The notes below the pieces were generated by a model that searched no databases, was not told where the DNA came from, and saw nothing but the letters and a program-made list of their open reading frames with translations. 64,000 nucleotides of DNA from Burkholderia sp. L27(2015). GTDB taxonomy: Bacteria; Pseudomonadota; Gammaproteobacteria; Burkholderiales; Burkholderiaceae. The stretch spans positions 35,303 through 99,302 of the forward strand of contig NZ_LMUX01000027.1 of the NCBI RefSeq assembly GCF_009765705.1, written 5' to 3'. Shown piece after piece: positions 35,929-45,295 of this stretch. Each line of letters begins with the position of its first letter. The first letter of the stretch is position 1. Both the position numbers and the translations under genes were made by a program.

Positions 35929-37077
35929 ATGAAAACCACTTTTCCAACGAGCCACCGGTCGTTGCGGCAGCGCTTCATGCGCACCGCGGGCGTGCTGGCC
36001 TGCCTGGTCGGGCTGAGCGCTCATGGCATCGCCCACGCCGAACGGATCAAGGATCTGGCGGCGATCCAGGGCGTGCGCGAAAACCCATTGATCGGCTACG
36101 GGCTGGTCGTGGGCCTGGATGGCACCGGCGACCAGACGACACAAACGCCGTTCACCACCCAAAGCTTGAACAACATGCTCACGCAGCTCGGCATTTCGGT
36201 GCCGGCCGGCAGCAACGCGCAACTCAAGAACGTGGCGGCCGTGATGGTGACCGCCAGCTTGCCCGCGTTTACGCGGCCGGGCCAGGCGATCGACGTGACC
36301 GTGTCATCCATGGGTACGGCCAGCAGCCTGCGCGGCGGGACCTTGCTATTGACGCCGCTCAAAGGCGCCGACGGGCAGGTCTATGCACTCGCACAGGGTA
36401 ATTTGCTGATCGCGGGCGCGGGCGCCAGCGCCGGCGGCAGCAAGGTTCAGATCAATCAACTTGATGCCGGCCGGATTTCCGGCGGCGCGATCGTCGAACG
36501 CGCGGTGCCCAGTTCGATCAGCCAGTCCGGGTTGATGCAACTCGAACTCAACGATATGGATTTCAACACCGCGGAGCGCGTGGTGACGGCGTTGAATTCG
36601 AACTTCGGCGCGGGCACGGCCACCGCCTTGGACGGTCGCAACATCGCCGTACGCGCGCCGCTCGACCCGAACCAGCAAGTCGCGTTCATGGCGCGCATCG
36701 AGAACATCGACGTGACGCCGGCGCAGGCCGCGGCCAAGGTGATCGTCAATGCACGCACCGGCTCGGTGGTGATGAACCAGATGGTGACACTGCAAAATTG
36801 CGCGGTAGCGCATGGCAATTTGTCGGTGGTGGTGAATTCGACGCCGGTGATCAGCCAGCCGGGCCCGCTCTCGGGCGGCAATACCGTCGTCACGGCCCAG
36901 ACCGATATTCAGGTGCGGCAGGCCAATGGCTCGCTCAAGTTGGTGAGCGCCGGGGCCTCCTTGTCGGATGTGGTGCGTGCGCTGAATGCGCTGGGCGCCA
37001 CGCCGGCCGACCTGATTTCGATTTTGCAGTCGATCAAAGCCGCGGGCGCCTTGCGCGCCGACTTACAAATCATCTAA
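35929..37077 (+). CDS. flgI: Flagellar P-ring protein FlgI
   Basis: Periplasmic P-ring subunit, about 382 aa from the ATG at 35929, two bases after the flgH stop. A signal peptide ends near AHGIAHA. The mature start [26 protein letters not shown] is the family hallmark. The mature protein has a single cysteine ([16 protein letters not shown]). The partner of the enteric disulfide, near the C-terminus, is replaced by Ala (AAGALRADL), so the intramolecular disulfide known in E. coli FlgI cannot form. Confidence 0.96.
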   Translation: MKTTFPTSHRSLRQRFMRTAGVLACLVGLSAHGIAHAERIKDLAAIQGVRENPLIGYGLVVGLDGTGDQTTQTPFTTQSLNNMLTQLGISVPAGSNAQLKNVAAVMVTASLPAFTRPGQAIDVTVSSMGTASSLRGGTLLLTPLKGADGQVYALAQGNLLIAGAGASAGGSKVQINQLDAGRISGGAIVERAVPSSISQSGLMQLELNDMDFNTAERVVTALNSNFGAGTATALDGRNIAVRAPLDPNQQVAFMARIENIDVTPAQAAAKVIVNARTGSVVMNQMVTLQNCAVAHGNLSVVVNSTPVISQPGPLSGGNTVVTAQTDIQVRQANGSLKLVSAGASLSDVVRALNALGATPADLISILQSIKAAGALRADLQII

Positions 37078-37089
37078 TGGCGCACGCAT

Positions 37090-38019
37090 ATGACCGATAG
37101 CGTTTCCAATAACCCAGGCATGTCGGCCCCCGATGATTTCAATCAGCGGTTCGCATTCGACATGCAGGGCTTCAACGCGCTCAGACAGGACGCGAAGGTT
37201 TCTCCGGAGCAAGGCGCGCGTATCGCCGCCAAGCAGTTCGACGTGATGTTTACGCAAATGATGCTCAAGAGCATGCGCGAAGCGACGCCGTCCGATGGGA
37301 TGCTGGACAGCCACGAAAGCCAGACCTACACGGATATGCTCGACCAGCAGCTCTCGCAGAGCCTCTCGTCCAAGGGCATCGGCCTGGCGAACCAGATGCT
37401 CGGGCAGTTGATGCGCGCGCAGGGCGCGAGCACCGCAGGGGCGGGGGCCAACGCAACGGCGTTGAAGGCCTATTCCAATTCGGCGACCAACGGCAGCTTG
37501 TCGAAGGCGTCAGGGTTCGACGCCGCATCGGTCGATGCCGACGACACCCTGGCGCACGCCGAGGGCGCCACCAACGCACAGGCATTCGTCAGCAAACTGG
37601 CTTCCTCGGCGCAAGCCGCCAGCAGCACGACCGGCATCCCGGCGCGCTATATCCTGGGGCAGGCCGCGCTCGAATCGGGCTGGGGCAAAAAGGAGATTCG
37701 TCATCAGGACGGGTCGACCACCCACAATGTCTTCGGTGTCAAAGCGGGCAAGAGCTGGACCGGCCCCACCGTCCTGGCTAAGACCACCGAATATATCGGC
37801 GGCGTGGCGCATCACGTGGTGGCTAGATTCCGGGCCTATGGCTCGTACGACGAGGCCGTTGCCGACTACGCGTCGCTGTTGAAGAACAATCCGCGCTACG
37901 CGGCCGTGGTGTCCGCATCGCGCGATCCGGCCAGTTTTGCCCAAGGGCTGCAGAACGCCGGGTACGCCACCGATCCGCTGTATGCGAAAAAGCTGATGAG
38001 TGTCATGAAGCAGGTGTAA
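37090..38019 (+). CDS. flgJ: Rod-cap/peptidoglycan hydrolase FlgJ
   Basis: Two-domain FlgJ, 309 aa. The N-terminal rod-binding domain (about 30-105: AAKQFDVMFTQMMLKSMREA, YTDMLDQQLSQSL) acts as rod cap. An Ala/Ser linker (about 115-155) leads to the C-terminal glucosaminidase domain with AALESGWGKKEI carrying the catalytic Glu, NVFGVKAGKSW and a final YATDPLYAKKLMSVM. It opens the wall for the growing rod. Confidence 0.96.
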   Translation: MTDSVSNNPGMSAPDDFNQRFAFDMQGFNALRQDAKVSPEQGARIAAKQFDVMFTQMMLKSMREATPSDGMLDSHESQTYTDMLDQQLSQSLSSKGIGLANQMLGQLMRAQGASTAGAGANATALKAYSNSATNGSLSKASGFDAASVDADDTLAHAEGATNAQAFVSKLASSAQAASSTTGIPARYILGQAALESGWGKKEIRHQDGSTTHNVFGVKAGKSWTGPTVLAKTTEYIGGVAHHVVARFRAYGSYDEAVADYASLLKNNPRYAAVVSASRDPASFAQGLQNAGYATDPLYAKKLMSVMKQV

Positions 38020-38117
38020 AGATGGAAGCCGTGGCGCCGGCAAGCTGAACGCGGCGCCGCCCGGCCCGGTGTGCTTACCGGGTTCGGATAATGAGGCACT
38101 AATTTGGTTCTGCGGCC

Positions 38118-38144
38118 TAAAGTTTGCCGAGCGGACGTCGTTAT
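38118..38144 (+). promoter_or_regulatory. Probable sigma-28 promoter of flgKL
   Basis: A perfect -35 box TAAAGTTT, an 11-base spacer and a partial -10 GTCGTTAT (5 of 8 to GCCGATAA), about 60 bases before the flgK start. The gap between flgJ and flgK (185 bases) is where a separate late promoter for hook-filament junction genes is expected. Confidence 0.55.
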
Positions 38145-38204
38145 CTGGTTTACCGTTAGACAAAAAAACTGGGCCTATTTGGGTTCTCTGCGCATAGGTG
38201 GCAT

Positions 38205-40466
38205 ATGACAAGTAGTCTTTTTCAGATCGGCGTAAGTGGCCTGAACGCGGCGGAATTCGCCCTGACCACGACGGGCGAGAACATCGCCAACGTCAGCACG
38301 CCGGGCTATGACGACGAGAACGTCGTGACGGCGGAAGCCACTGGCATCAACACCGGCGTCGGGTTTCTCGGCAGCGGCGTGGATGTGCAGACCGTCGCGC
38401 GCGCCTACAATCAGCTGCTGACCAATCAGCTCAATCAGGCTCAGTCGCAAGGCAGCTCGCTCACCGAGAACGGCCAACTGCTCGGCCAGCTCAACAGCAT
38501 TTTCGGCAGCCCTACGGCCGGTCTCACGACTTCCATCAGCGGATTCTTCAACGGGCTGCAGTCGCTGGCGACGGGCACTTCGTCGGTAGCCGCGGAGCGT
38601 TCGGCGTTTATTGGCGATGCGACGCAGCTGGCCGACCAGCTCAACAACGTATCGCAGCAATTCACCGCGCTGAACCAGAACATCAACCAGGCGATCACGG
38701 GTAACGTTACGCAAGTCAATACGCTTGCAACTCAGATTGCCCAGCTCAATGGCCAAATCCTGGCAGCGACGGCAAATGGCCAAGGCCAGCCGCCGAATCA
38801 GTTGCTCGACGAGCGCGATCAGGCGATTTCCTCATTGAGCCAGTTGGTCGGCACCTCGGTGGTGACCTCAGGCACTTCGATCAACGTCTCTATTGGCTCG
38901 GGCCAGCCGCTGGTGCAAGGTACGACGGCGTTCCAATTGCAGGCTGTGCCCTCGCCCAGCGATCCGTCCCAGACGACTATCGCGTACAACCCGAACCCTA
39001 ACGGTGGCACGCCGACCTTGCTGCCCGACACGTCGTTGACCGGAGGCACGCTCGGCGGCCTGCTGACCTTCCGCTCGCAATCGCTGGAGCCGGCGGAAAC
39101 CTCGATCAATGCGCTCGCCGCGAGTGTCGCAGGCGCGGTCAACCAGCAAAACGAGCTGGGTGTGAACGAGGCCGGCCAACAGGGCGGACCGCTGTTTTCG
39201 ATACCCGGCCCGAATGTGATTGCGGACGCGAACAACACCGGCACAGGTGCGGTCACCGCGTCGGTGATCAACCCGGGCTCGCCGCCGGCCGACAACCTGA
39301 CCTTGTCGTTCACGGGTACCAATTACTTGGTGCGCGACCAGACCACGGGCGCGACCACGACTTTTCCGACCGGCACGACCTTCCCGGTTTCGGCCTTTGG
39401 CGTGAATATCAACCTGACCGGCACGCTCAACCCCGGCGATTCGTTCAATATCCAGCCCAATGCGGGAGCCGCCGGCGGTATCGCGCTCACCACCAGCGAT
39501 CCTTCGCAGATCGCGGCCGCGGCACCGGTTTTGGCCAGCGCCTCGACCAACAACACCGGGAACGGAACGATCACGTCGGGCACCGTCAGCGCAGCTTATT
39601 TCTCGCAGGCGATCGGCACCGAGCTCAGCGGCAATACGGGTAGCGGCACGGTTTCGGTCGTTACCAGTTCGGCCGGGGCGACACCGCTCGCGGGCCCCGT
39701 GACCTTTCAATTCACGGCTGGGCCGCCGGGAACCTACACCGCTGTGCCTGCTACCGCCGTGACGATCACGGTGGGCGGCACGACAAGCACCATCCCCGCG
39801 GGCACCGCGATTCCGTACACCGCAGGCGAGACCGTCAACATCAGCGGCCAGTCGTTTACGCTGGGCGGCGCACCCGCCACGGGCGACTCGTTCGTGGTTG
39901 CCCCGAATGCGCCGCAGAGCAGCACGACCACGCTGACCTATTCGGCAAGTTCGCAAAGCCTGAGCGGCTTTCCGCCCGGGGAAACGGTCACCGAGGTAGT
40001 CAACGGCGTGACCACGACGTTTGCTCCGCCGGTGAGTTCGGTTCCGTATAACGGATCGGCCACCACGCTGAGCTTCGGCGGCGTCTCGGTCACCGTTGGC
40101 GGCACACCCAAGGACGGCGACACGTTCACGATTGCGCCTAGCAATGGCACTTCCGATGTTCGCAACGCGAGTGCCTTGGCGGCATTGCAAACCGCCCTGG
40201 TAGCGGGCAACGGCACGGAAACGATCGGTACCGCGTATAGCGTGCTGGTCAGCCAGGTCGGCACCCAGGCGAGTAGTGTCACGACGGCGAGCACCGCGCA
40301 GACGGCGCTGATCACGCAATTCTCGACGCAACAGCAGTCGGTGTCGGGCGTGAACCTCGATCAAGAGGCGGCGAATCTGGTGCAGTTCCAAAACATCTAC
40401 CAGGCCAACAGCAAGGTGATCGCTGTCGCGACATCGCTGTTCGACACTATTCTGGCGCTTCAGTAA
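38205..40466 (+). CDS. flgK: Hook-filament junction protein 1, FlgK (enlarged)
   Basis: First junction protein, 753 aa (commonly 550-650). The N-terminal GLNAAEFALTTTGENIANVSTPGYDDENV and the C-terminal VNLDQEAANLVQFQNIYQANSKVI coiled regions are intact. The extra length lies in the surface domains, which contain beta-rich units ending in GTxxxGDxF (for example GTLNPGDSFNIQP, GAPATGDSFVVAP, GTPKDGDTFTIAP). These units also occur in FlgL. No cysteine. Exported with FlgN as chaperone. Confidence 0.96.
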   Translation: MTSSLFQIGVSGLNAAEFALTTTGENIANVSTPGYDDENVVTAEATGINTGVGFLGSGVDVQTVARAYNQLLTNQLNQAQSQGSSLTENGQLLGQLNSIFGSPTAGLTTSISGFFNGLQSLATGTSSVAAERSAFIGDATQLADQLNNVSQQFTALNQNINQAITGNVTQVNTLATQIAQLNGQILAATANGQGQPPNQLLDERDQAISSLSQLVGTSVVTSGTSINVSIGSGQPLVQGTTAFQLQAVPSPSDPSQTTIAYNPNPNGGTPTLLPDTSLTGGTLGGLLTFRSQSLEPAETSINALAASVAGAVNQQNELGVNEAGQQGGPLFSIPGPNVIADANNTGTGAVTASVINPGSPPADNLTLSFTGTNYLVRDQTTGATTTFPTGTTFPVSAFGVNINLTGTLNPGDSFNIQPNAGAAGGIALTTSDPSQIAAAAPVLASASTNNTGNGTITSGTVSAAYFSQAIGTELSGNTGSGTVSVVTSSAGATPLAGPVTFQFTAGPPGTYTAVPATAVTITVGGTTSTIPAGTAIPYTAGETVNISGQSFTLGGAPATGDSFVVAPNAPQSSTTTLTYSASSQSLSGFPPGETVTEVVNGVTTTFAPPVSSVPYNGSATTLSFGGVSVTVGGTPKDGDTFTIAPSNGTSDVRNASALAALQTALVAGNGTETIGTAYSVLVSQVGTQASSVTTASTAQTALITQFSTQQQSVSGVNLDQEAANLVQFQNIYQANSKVIAVATSLFDTILALQ

Positions 40467-40480
40467 GCACGAGGTTACCC

Positions 40481-42343
40481 ATGCGTATCGCAAGCAGTAC
40501 CATTTTCGAAACGGGCTTGGCCGGCATCCTGAACCAACAGTCTCAGATAGCCGCGCTCCAAGCCCAGGAAAGCAGCTCGTTGAGCGTCAATGTTCCCTCT
40601 GACAACCCGACGGCTGCAGCGGCTGCAGTCGGCGTGCAGCAGGCGGAGTCGCTGAACACGCAATTCGCGGCCAACCAGGCCTCGGCCACCAACAGCCTGA
40701 ACCTGGAAAGCTCGACGCTGACCTCGATCTCGAAGACCATCGGTTCGATTCAGCAGGAGCTCGTCGCGGCCGGCGAACCCGGTCTGACCGACGCCTCGCG
40801 CAGCACCATTGCCGGGGAAATCCAGACGAACGAGCAGCAACTGGTGAGCCTGGGCAATACCCAGGACGCGCAAGGCAACTATATTTTCGGTGGTTTCGAG
40901 ACGAACACGCCGCCGTTCACCGTCGCCGCCGACGGCACAGTGAACTATTCCGGTGATAACGGACAATTGCTGGCGCAAGTGGGCAACACCCGCAGCATCG
41001 CCACCAACGATCCCGGCAGCGCCGTTTTCTTCGGTACGGCGCCCGGTACGAATACGGCGATTGCCTATGCGGGTGCCAACAACACGGGCGGCGCGACGGC
41101 GACCGCGGGCAACGGCGGGGGGGCGGTAGCGGTGACCAATTCGTCCGACCCTGCCAATGGGGACACGTTCCAGGTCACGTTCGGCGTGGATGCCACCGGC
41201 AACCCAACCTATACCGTGCAAGACCTGACCACCAACCAGCCGGTGCCGGCGGGTCCCGTGACGCCGCAGCCCTATACCTCCGGAACCGCGATCAACCTCG
41301 GTGGTGAGACGCTCACGCTGTCGGGTACACCAGCGGCCGGGGACACGTTCACGGTCCGCCCGCCCCAAAGCGCCGGCTCGAACACCGTGCTCACGCCATC
41401 GACGAGCAACACCGGCACGGCCAGCGTCGGCTCGGTGGCGGTTCCGAACACGAACGCCTTGAGCAGTCTCCACAACTACTCGATTTCGTATTCGACCGCG
41501 ACCAATCAGTACACGGTCACGGATACGAGCGCGACGCCGCCCACGACGTACAACGTTGCGCTGGGCACCGGCGCGCCGCCGTCAACGACCATCCCGCTGG
41601 GAGCAGGCCAGTCGGTTACGTTGAGCGGCACGCCGGCCAACGGTGACACCTTCAGCGTGACGCCGCCCGCAGCGCTCGGTACGGCATCGACCGCTACCGC
41701 CGGCGGCGCCAATACCGGAGGCGCGACCATCGGCGCTGTCACGACCTCGGTGCCGGTCAATGCGAGCAACCTCGATAACTATTCGGTCTCGTATTCGACG
41801 GGCACCAATCAGTTCACGGTGACCGACTCGAGCACCACGCCGCCGAGCGTGATTACCGTGCCGCTGGGGACGGGCACGCCGCCGGTGACCACGGTGCCGC
41901 TGGGCAACGATCAATCGGTGACGGTGACCGGCACGCCGGCCAACGGCGATTCGTTCACGAGCGCTCAGCAAAATGTCGGCAACAGCATTTTCGCGACCCT
42001 CAACACGATCGTGGCCGCATTGAAGCAGCCGGGCAGCGGCACGGTCAATGCGGCCGCATTGACCAATGCGCTGGCGACTGCGAGTTCGCAAATCGCCAAT
42101 TCATTGAACGTTGTGCTCAACGTACAGGCAACGGTGGGCGCGCGCGGGCAGGAATTGCAGGCGCTCGCGACGGACAACACCGCGACGAGCACCGCGTTGC
42201 AGACCAACCTGAGCACGCTGACCAGCGACAATGTGGTGCAGACCGCCACGCAGATTCAGGAATTGATTACCTCGATGGAAGCGGCGGACAAGACCTTCGC
42301 ACAGACTCAAAGCTTGACCTTGTTTTCGGTCATTCCCAACTAA
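40481..42343 (+). CDS. flgL: Hook-filament junction protein 3, FlgL with ~100-aa repeats
   Basis: Second junction protein, 620 aa, about twice the size of enteric FlgL (317). N-terminal MRIASSTIFETGLAGILNQQSQIAALQAQ and the C-terminal coiled helix IQELITSMEAADKTFAQTQ are conserved. Residues about 230-490 contain repeated beta-rich units, the GTPxxGDxF end motif recurring every ~100 residues (DNA about 41319, 41621 and 41924). Two units share NYSxSYSTxTNQxTVTD. The 3' end lies 3 bases from the opposing fliR stop. Confidence 0.94.
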   Translation: MRIASSTIFETGLAGILNQQSQIAALQAQESSSLSVNVPSDNPTAAAAAVGVQQAESLNTQFAANQASATNSLNLESSTLTSISKTIGSIQQELVAAGEPGLTDASRSTIAGEIQTNEQQLVSLGNTQDAQGNYIFGGFETNTPPFTVAADGTVNYSGDNGQLLAQVGNTRSIATNDPGSAVFFGTAPGTNTAIAYAGANNTGGATATAGNGGGAVAVTNSSDPANGDTFQVTFGVDATGNPTYTVQDLTTNQPVPAGPVTPQPYTSGTAINLGGETLTLSGTPAAGDTFTVRPPQSAGSNTVLTPSTSNTGTASVGSVAVPNTNALSSLHNYSISYSTATNQYTVTDTSATPPTTYNVALGTGAPPSTTIPLGAGQSVTLSGTPANGDTFSVTPPAALGTASTATAGGANTGGATIGAVTTSVPVNASNLDNYSVSYSTGTNQFTVTDSSTTPPSVITVPLGTGTPPVTTVPLGNDQSVTVTGTPANGDSFTSAQQNVGNSIFATLNTIVAALKQPGSGTVNAAALTNALATASSQIANSLNVVLNVQATVGARGQELQALATDNTATSTALQTNLSTLTSDNVVQTATQIQELITSMEAADKTFAQTQSLTLFSVIPN

Positions 42344-42346
42344 GAA

Positions 42347-43144
42347 CTAAGGAGGGGCACCGCCGAAGCCGCCCACGGTGGCCGAGATGGTGTCGTAAGC
42401 ACGCTCCTGCAACTGCAGGATCAACGGCAGCATGCTGGGTAGGCTCAGGTCGAGCACGATTATGCCGGTGAGTAGCGTGATCGCGAATCCGACCTGATAT
42501 ACCCCGACCTGGGGCGCCGCGCGGTTCAAGATTCCCAGCGCCAGATTGGCCATCAATAGCGCGGCTACGAGCGGCAGCGCGAGCATCAAGCCGCCCGCAA
42601 AGATCGTGCTGCCCCAGGCCGACACGGTCTCCCATCCGCGGCCCCTGATCGGGTCGAGTGAGATAGGCAAGGTCGTGAACGTATCCATCAGTGCGGACAG
42701 CATGCGCAGGTGGCCGTTGACGCTGAGAAATATCAGCGTGCCGATCACGTTCAGGAGGTTCGCCAGCACTGCGGTGGCGCCACCGCGTGCGGTCGGCGTG
42801 ATCAGTTGCGCAAAGCTCAAGCCCATTTGCAGGCCGGCAAATTCACCGGCCGCCTCGACCGCAGCAAACACCACCTGCATTACCATGCCGATCGATACAC
42901 CGATCAGGACTTGTTGCGCGGCCACCAGCAGGCCCGCCGGCGAACCCACGCTGACATCGGGCATGGGTCCCAACGTGGGCGCGATGATGATGGTCAGCAG
43001 CGCACCCAGGCCGAGCTTCACTTGCACTGACACATTGGGCTGTCCGAATACGGGCGCTGTGGCCAGCAGTGAGAGGATGCGGAAAAACGGCCATAGATAG
43101 GCGCCGAGCAGCGCGTTCAACTGAGCCGACGTGAAGGAAAACAT
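42347..43144 (-). CDS. fliR: Flagellar export gate protein FliR
   Basis: Export-gate membrane protein, 265 aa, six hydrophobic segments. Conserved QMGLSFAQLITPTARGG and the C-terminal LALGILNRAAPQVGVYQVGFAITLL, in which the loop corresponds to the FliR gate. Last gene of the leftward fliLMNOPQR operon, 40 bases after fliQ. Confidence 0.96.
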   Translation of the reverse strand: MFSFTSAQLNALLGAYLWPFFRILSLLATAPVFGQPNVSVQVKLGLGALLTIIIAPTLGPMPDVSVGSPAGLLVAAQQVLIGVSIGMVMQVVFAAVEAAGEFAGLQMGLSFAQLITPTARGGATAVLANLLNVIGTLIFLSVNGHLRMLSALMDTFTTLPISLDPIRGRGWETVSAWGSTIFAGGLMLALPLVAALLMANLALGILNRAAPQVGVYQVGFAITLLTGIIVLDLSLPSMLPLILQLQERAYDTISATVGGFGGAPP

Positions 43145-43184
43145 GGTGGTTGTCCTGGGCCTTATCTTGGCGATGCGGCGCGGC

Positions 43185-43454
43185 TTAGCCGGCGATGCCG
43201 GCCAGGCTGGTGAACAGCTTGCGCATGAAGTCGAGCATCACGCCAAGCATCCACGGACCCGCGATCACCAGCGTGATCAGCACCGCGAGTAGCTTGGGAA
43301 TAAACACGAGCGTCGATTCGTTGATCTGCGTGGCCGCCTGGAACATTGCGATCAGCAGACCGACGATCAAAGCAATCAGCAAGGGCGGACCTGCCAGCGA
43401 CAAGGAAACAATCATCGCCTGGTGCGCCAACGCCATGACATATTCGGGCGTCAT
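43185..43454 (-). CDS. fliQ: Flagellar export gate protein FliQ
   Basis: Small two-helix export-gate protein, 89 aa, the standard size. [20 protein letters not shown] start, [23 protein letters not shown] hairpin loop, and FMRKLF near the end are diagnostic. Start overlaps the fliP stop by 4 bases. Confidence 0.96.
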   Translation of the reverse strand: MTPEYVMALAHQAMIVSLSLAGPPLLIALIVGLLIAMFQAATQINESTLVFIPKLLAVLITLVIAGPWMLGVMLDFMRKLFTSLAGIAG

Positions 43455-44260
43455 GTGTAGAAGCTTTGCGCCAGCGAGCCGAGGATCAATTGCCAGCCAT
43501 CGACCAGCACGAATAGCATCAGTTTGAACGGTAACGAGATAGTGGCCGGGGACACCATCATCATACCCATCGACATCAGGACCGACGCGACGACCAAGTC
43601 GATGATCAGGAAGGGAATGAAAATGGTGAAGCCGATCTGGAACGCGGTCTTTAATTCGCTGGTCGCGAAAGCCGGCACCAAAAGCCGGATCGGCACGTCC
43701 TCAGGTCCGTTCATCGCGGGTGCCTTGGCGATGCGGGCAAATAGCGCGAGGTCGGATTCGCGGGTCTGGCGCAGCATGAACTGTTTGAACGGCTGCAGGC
43801 CGCGATCGGCGGCTTGGTCCACGGTGATGGTGCCGTCCGACAGCGGTTTGTAGCCGTCGGTATAGGCCTTGTCCAGCACCGGCGACATCACGAAAAACGT
43901 CAGGAACAGCGCGAGACCCACCAATACCTGGTTGGGCGGCGTGGTTTGCAAGCCCATGGCCTGGCGCAGCAGTGACAAGACGATGATGATGCGCGTGAAG
44001 CTCGTCATCATCAGCAGCAGCGCCGGCAGGAACGACAGCATCGTCAGCACGAGCAGCGTTTGCACGCTCAGGCTGTAGTTCGTTCCGCCGTTGGCGCCCG
44101 GGGTGCTGTTAAAGGCGGCGATGCCGGAGGAAAGGGGTCCTGCGGTCTGGGCCCAGCTCAGGGCCGGGATGCTGAACAAGGTCAGAAAGGCGACAAGCGC
44201 AACCCAGGTGCGCAGGCTGGGGCGCTGGCTAGCGCTCGTGGCGGACCTGAAAAACATCAA
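43451..44260 (-). CDS. fliP: Flagellar export gate protein FliP
   Basis: Export-gate protein, 269 aa, with a cleavable signal ([19 protein letters not shown]), as in enteric Fli[34 protein letters not shown] and [18 protein letters not shown] are family hallmarks. Forms the FliP5Q4R1 pore. Start overlaps the fliO stop (ATGA), supporting coupled synthesis. Confidence 0.97.
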   Translation of the reverse strand: MMFFRSATSASQRPSLRTWVALVAFLTLFSIPALSWAQTAGPLSSGIAAFNSTPGANGGTNYSLSVQTLLVLTMLSFLPALLLMMTSFTRIIIVLSLLRQAMGLQTTPPNQVLVGLALFLTFFVMSPVLDKAYTDGYKPLSDGTITVDQAADRGLQPFKQFMLRQTRESDLALFARIAKAPAMNGPEDVPIRLLVPAFATSELKTAFQIGFTIFIPFLIIDLVVASVLMSMGMMMVSPATISLPFKLMLFVLVDGWQLILGSLAQSFYT

Positions 44261-44817
44261 CGTGTCTCGCGCTCGGATCCGGCACCCGCGGCGCTGGAAG
44301 CCCGTTCGATTGGGCTGCCGAAGCGCTTGGCGAGTGAGTCGCGCAGGCGGTTCGAAAATAGGATGTTGCCACCGGGGGAGCCGGTCGCGCCGACTTCAGC
44401 TGAACCGGCCGGCACGGTATGCAAGGTGCTGACCTGACCGGGCGCCACGCCCAGCACGAGCCAGGTGCCAGCCACCTCGACCACCACCACGCGTTCCTTC
44501 TGCGTCAACATGACACCGCCGACGATCTTGACGACGCCGCGCGGCCCTTTGGCCTGCATGCCAAAACGGCGCGCGAACCAGGCGCAGCCGAACACCATCG
44601 CGAGCACCGCGACCAAACCGAGCATACCCTGGAGCATACCGCCGACGCCCAGCGAGGGCAGCGCGGTGCCGGCGCCGACGGCCGGAGTCACGAGCGTGCC
44701 GCTGGCGGCACGCGGCTCTGCGGCCAGTACTGCAGCGGACATGGCCCATGTGGAAACGCTCAGGCCAACGCCACACGCGAACCGCAACCACCCGCCCGCA
44801 TACTTGAATCTCGTCAT
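44257..44817 (-). CDS. fliO: Flagellar export assembly factor FliO
   Basis: Helps assemble FliP rings, about 186 aa. Export or anchor segment ([23 protein letters not shown]), a short linker, and one membrane helix ([19 protein letters not shown]). The cytoplasmic FliO domain follows ([28 protein letters not shown]). The frame is open into fliN to 44955, but the ATG at 44817 gives the normal protein. Confidence 0.88.
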   Translation of the reverse strand: MTRFKYAGGWLRFACGVGLSVSTWAMSAAVLAAEPRAASGTLVTPAVGAGTALPSLGVGGMLQGMLGLVAVLAMVFGCAWFARRFGMQAKGPRGVVKIVGGVMLTQKERVVVVEVAGTWLVLGVAPGQVSTLHTVPAGSAEVGATGSPGGNILFSNRLRDSLAKRFGSPIERASSAAGAGSERETR

Positions 44818-44857
44818 CAATACATCCCGCTGCCGGCCTCGGTCTCGTCCGAGCACC

Positions 44858-45253
44858 TCATCGATTGAGTTTCCGAATGCGTTCGGAAGGCGTGATGATA
44901 TCGGTGAGACGGATCCCGAACTTGTCGTTGACCACCACCACTTCACCCTGCGCAATCAAGCAACCGTTGACCAACACATCCATCGGCTCGCCGGCCAGGC
45001 CGTCGAGTTCGACGACCGAACCTTGTGCAAGCTGCAGCAAGTTCTTGATCGCAATCTTGGTGCGGCCCAACTCGACCGTCATTTGCACCGGGATATCGAG
45101 GATCATGTCGATATCGTTCTTGGTGCCAGGGGCGGTAATGCCCGTCAACGGCTGGAACGCAGCGGGCGCCGGCGCTTCCGCTTCGGTCACGCTGGTCTGC
45201 TCGGCCATGGCGCTCGCCCAGTCGTCCAGGCCTGTTTCTGCTTCTTCACTCAT
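44858..45253 (-). CDS. fliN: Flagellar motor switch protein FliN
   Basis: C-ring subunit, 131 aa. Acidic N-terminal linker (about 1-50) and the SpoA domain (ILDIPVQMTVELGRTKI, VELDGLAGEPMDVLVNGCLIAQGEVVVV, FGIRLTDIITPSERI). Binds FliM, CheY-P and FliH. Lies between fliM and fliO, 40 bases before the latter. Confidence 0.97.
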   Translation of the reverse strand: MSEEAETGLDDWASAMAEQTSVTEAEAPAPAAFQPLTGITAPGTKNDIDMILDIPVQMTVELGRTKIAIKNLLQLAQGSVVELDGLAGEPMDVLVNGCLIAQGEVVVVNDKFGIRLTDIITPSERIRKLNR

Positions 45254-45295
45254 CGTAGGCTTCCTAATTCGAGGCAGGTGGGCGGGTGGCGCGTG

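Noticed and set aside
38868-40493. 541-codon minus-strand frame over flgK
   Set aside because: Arg/Gly/Ala-rich antisense product with no recognisable domain, opposite a conserved FlgK.
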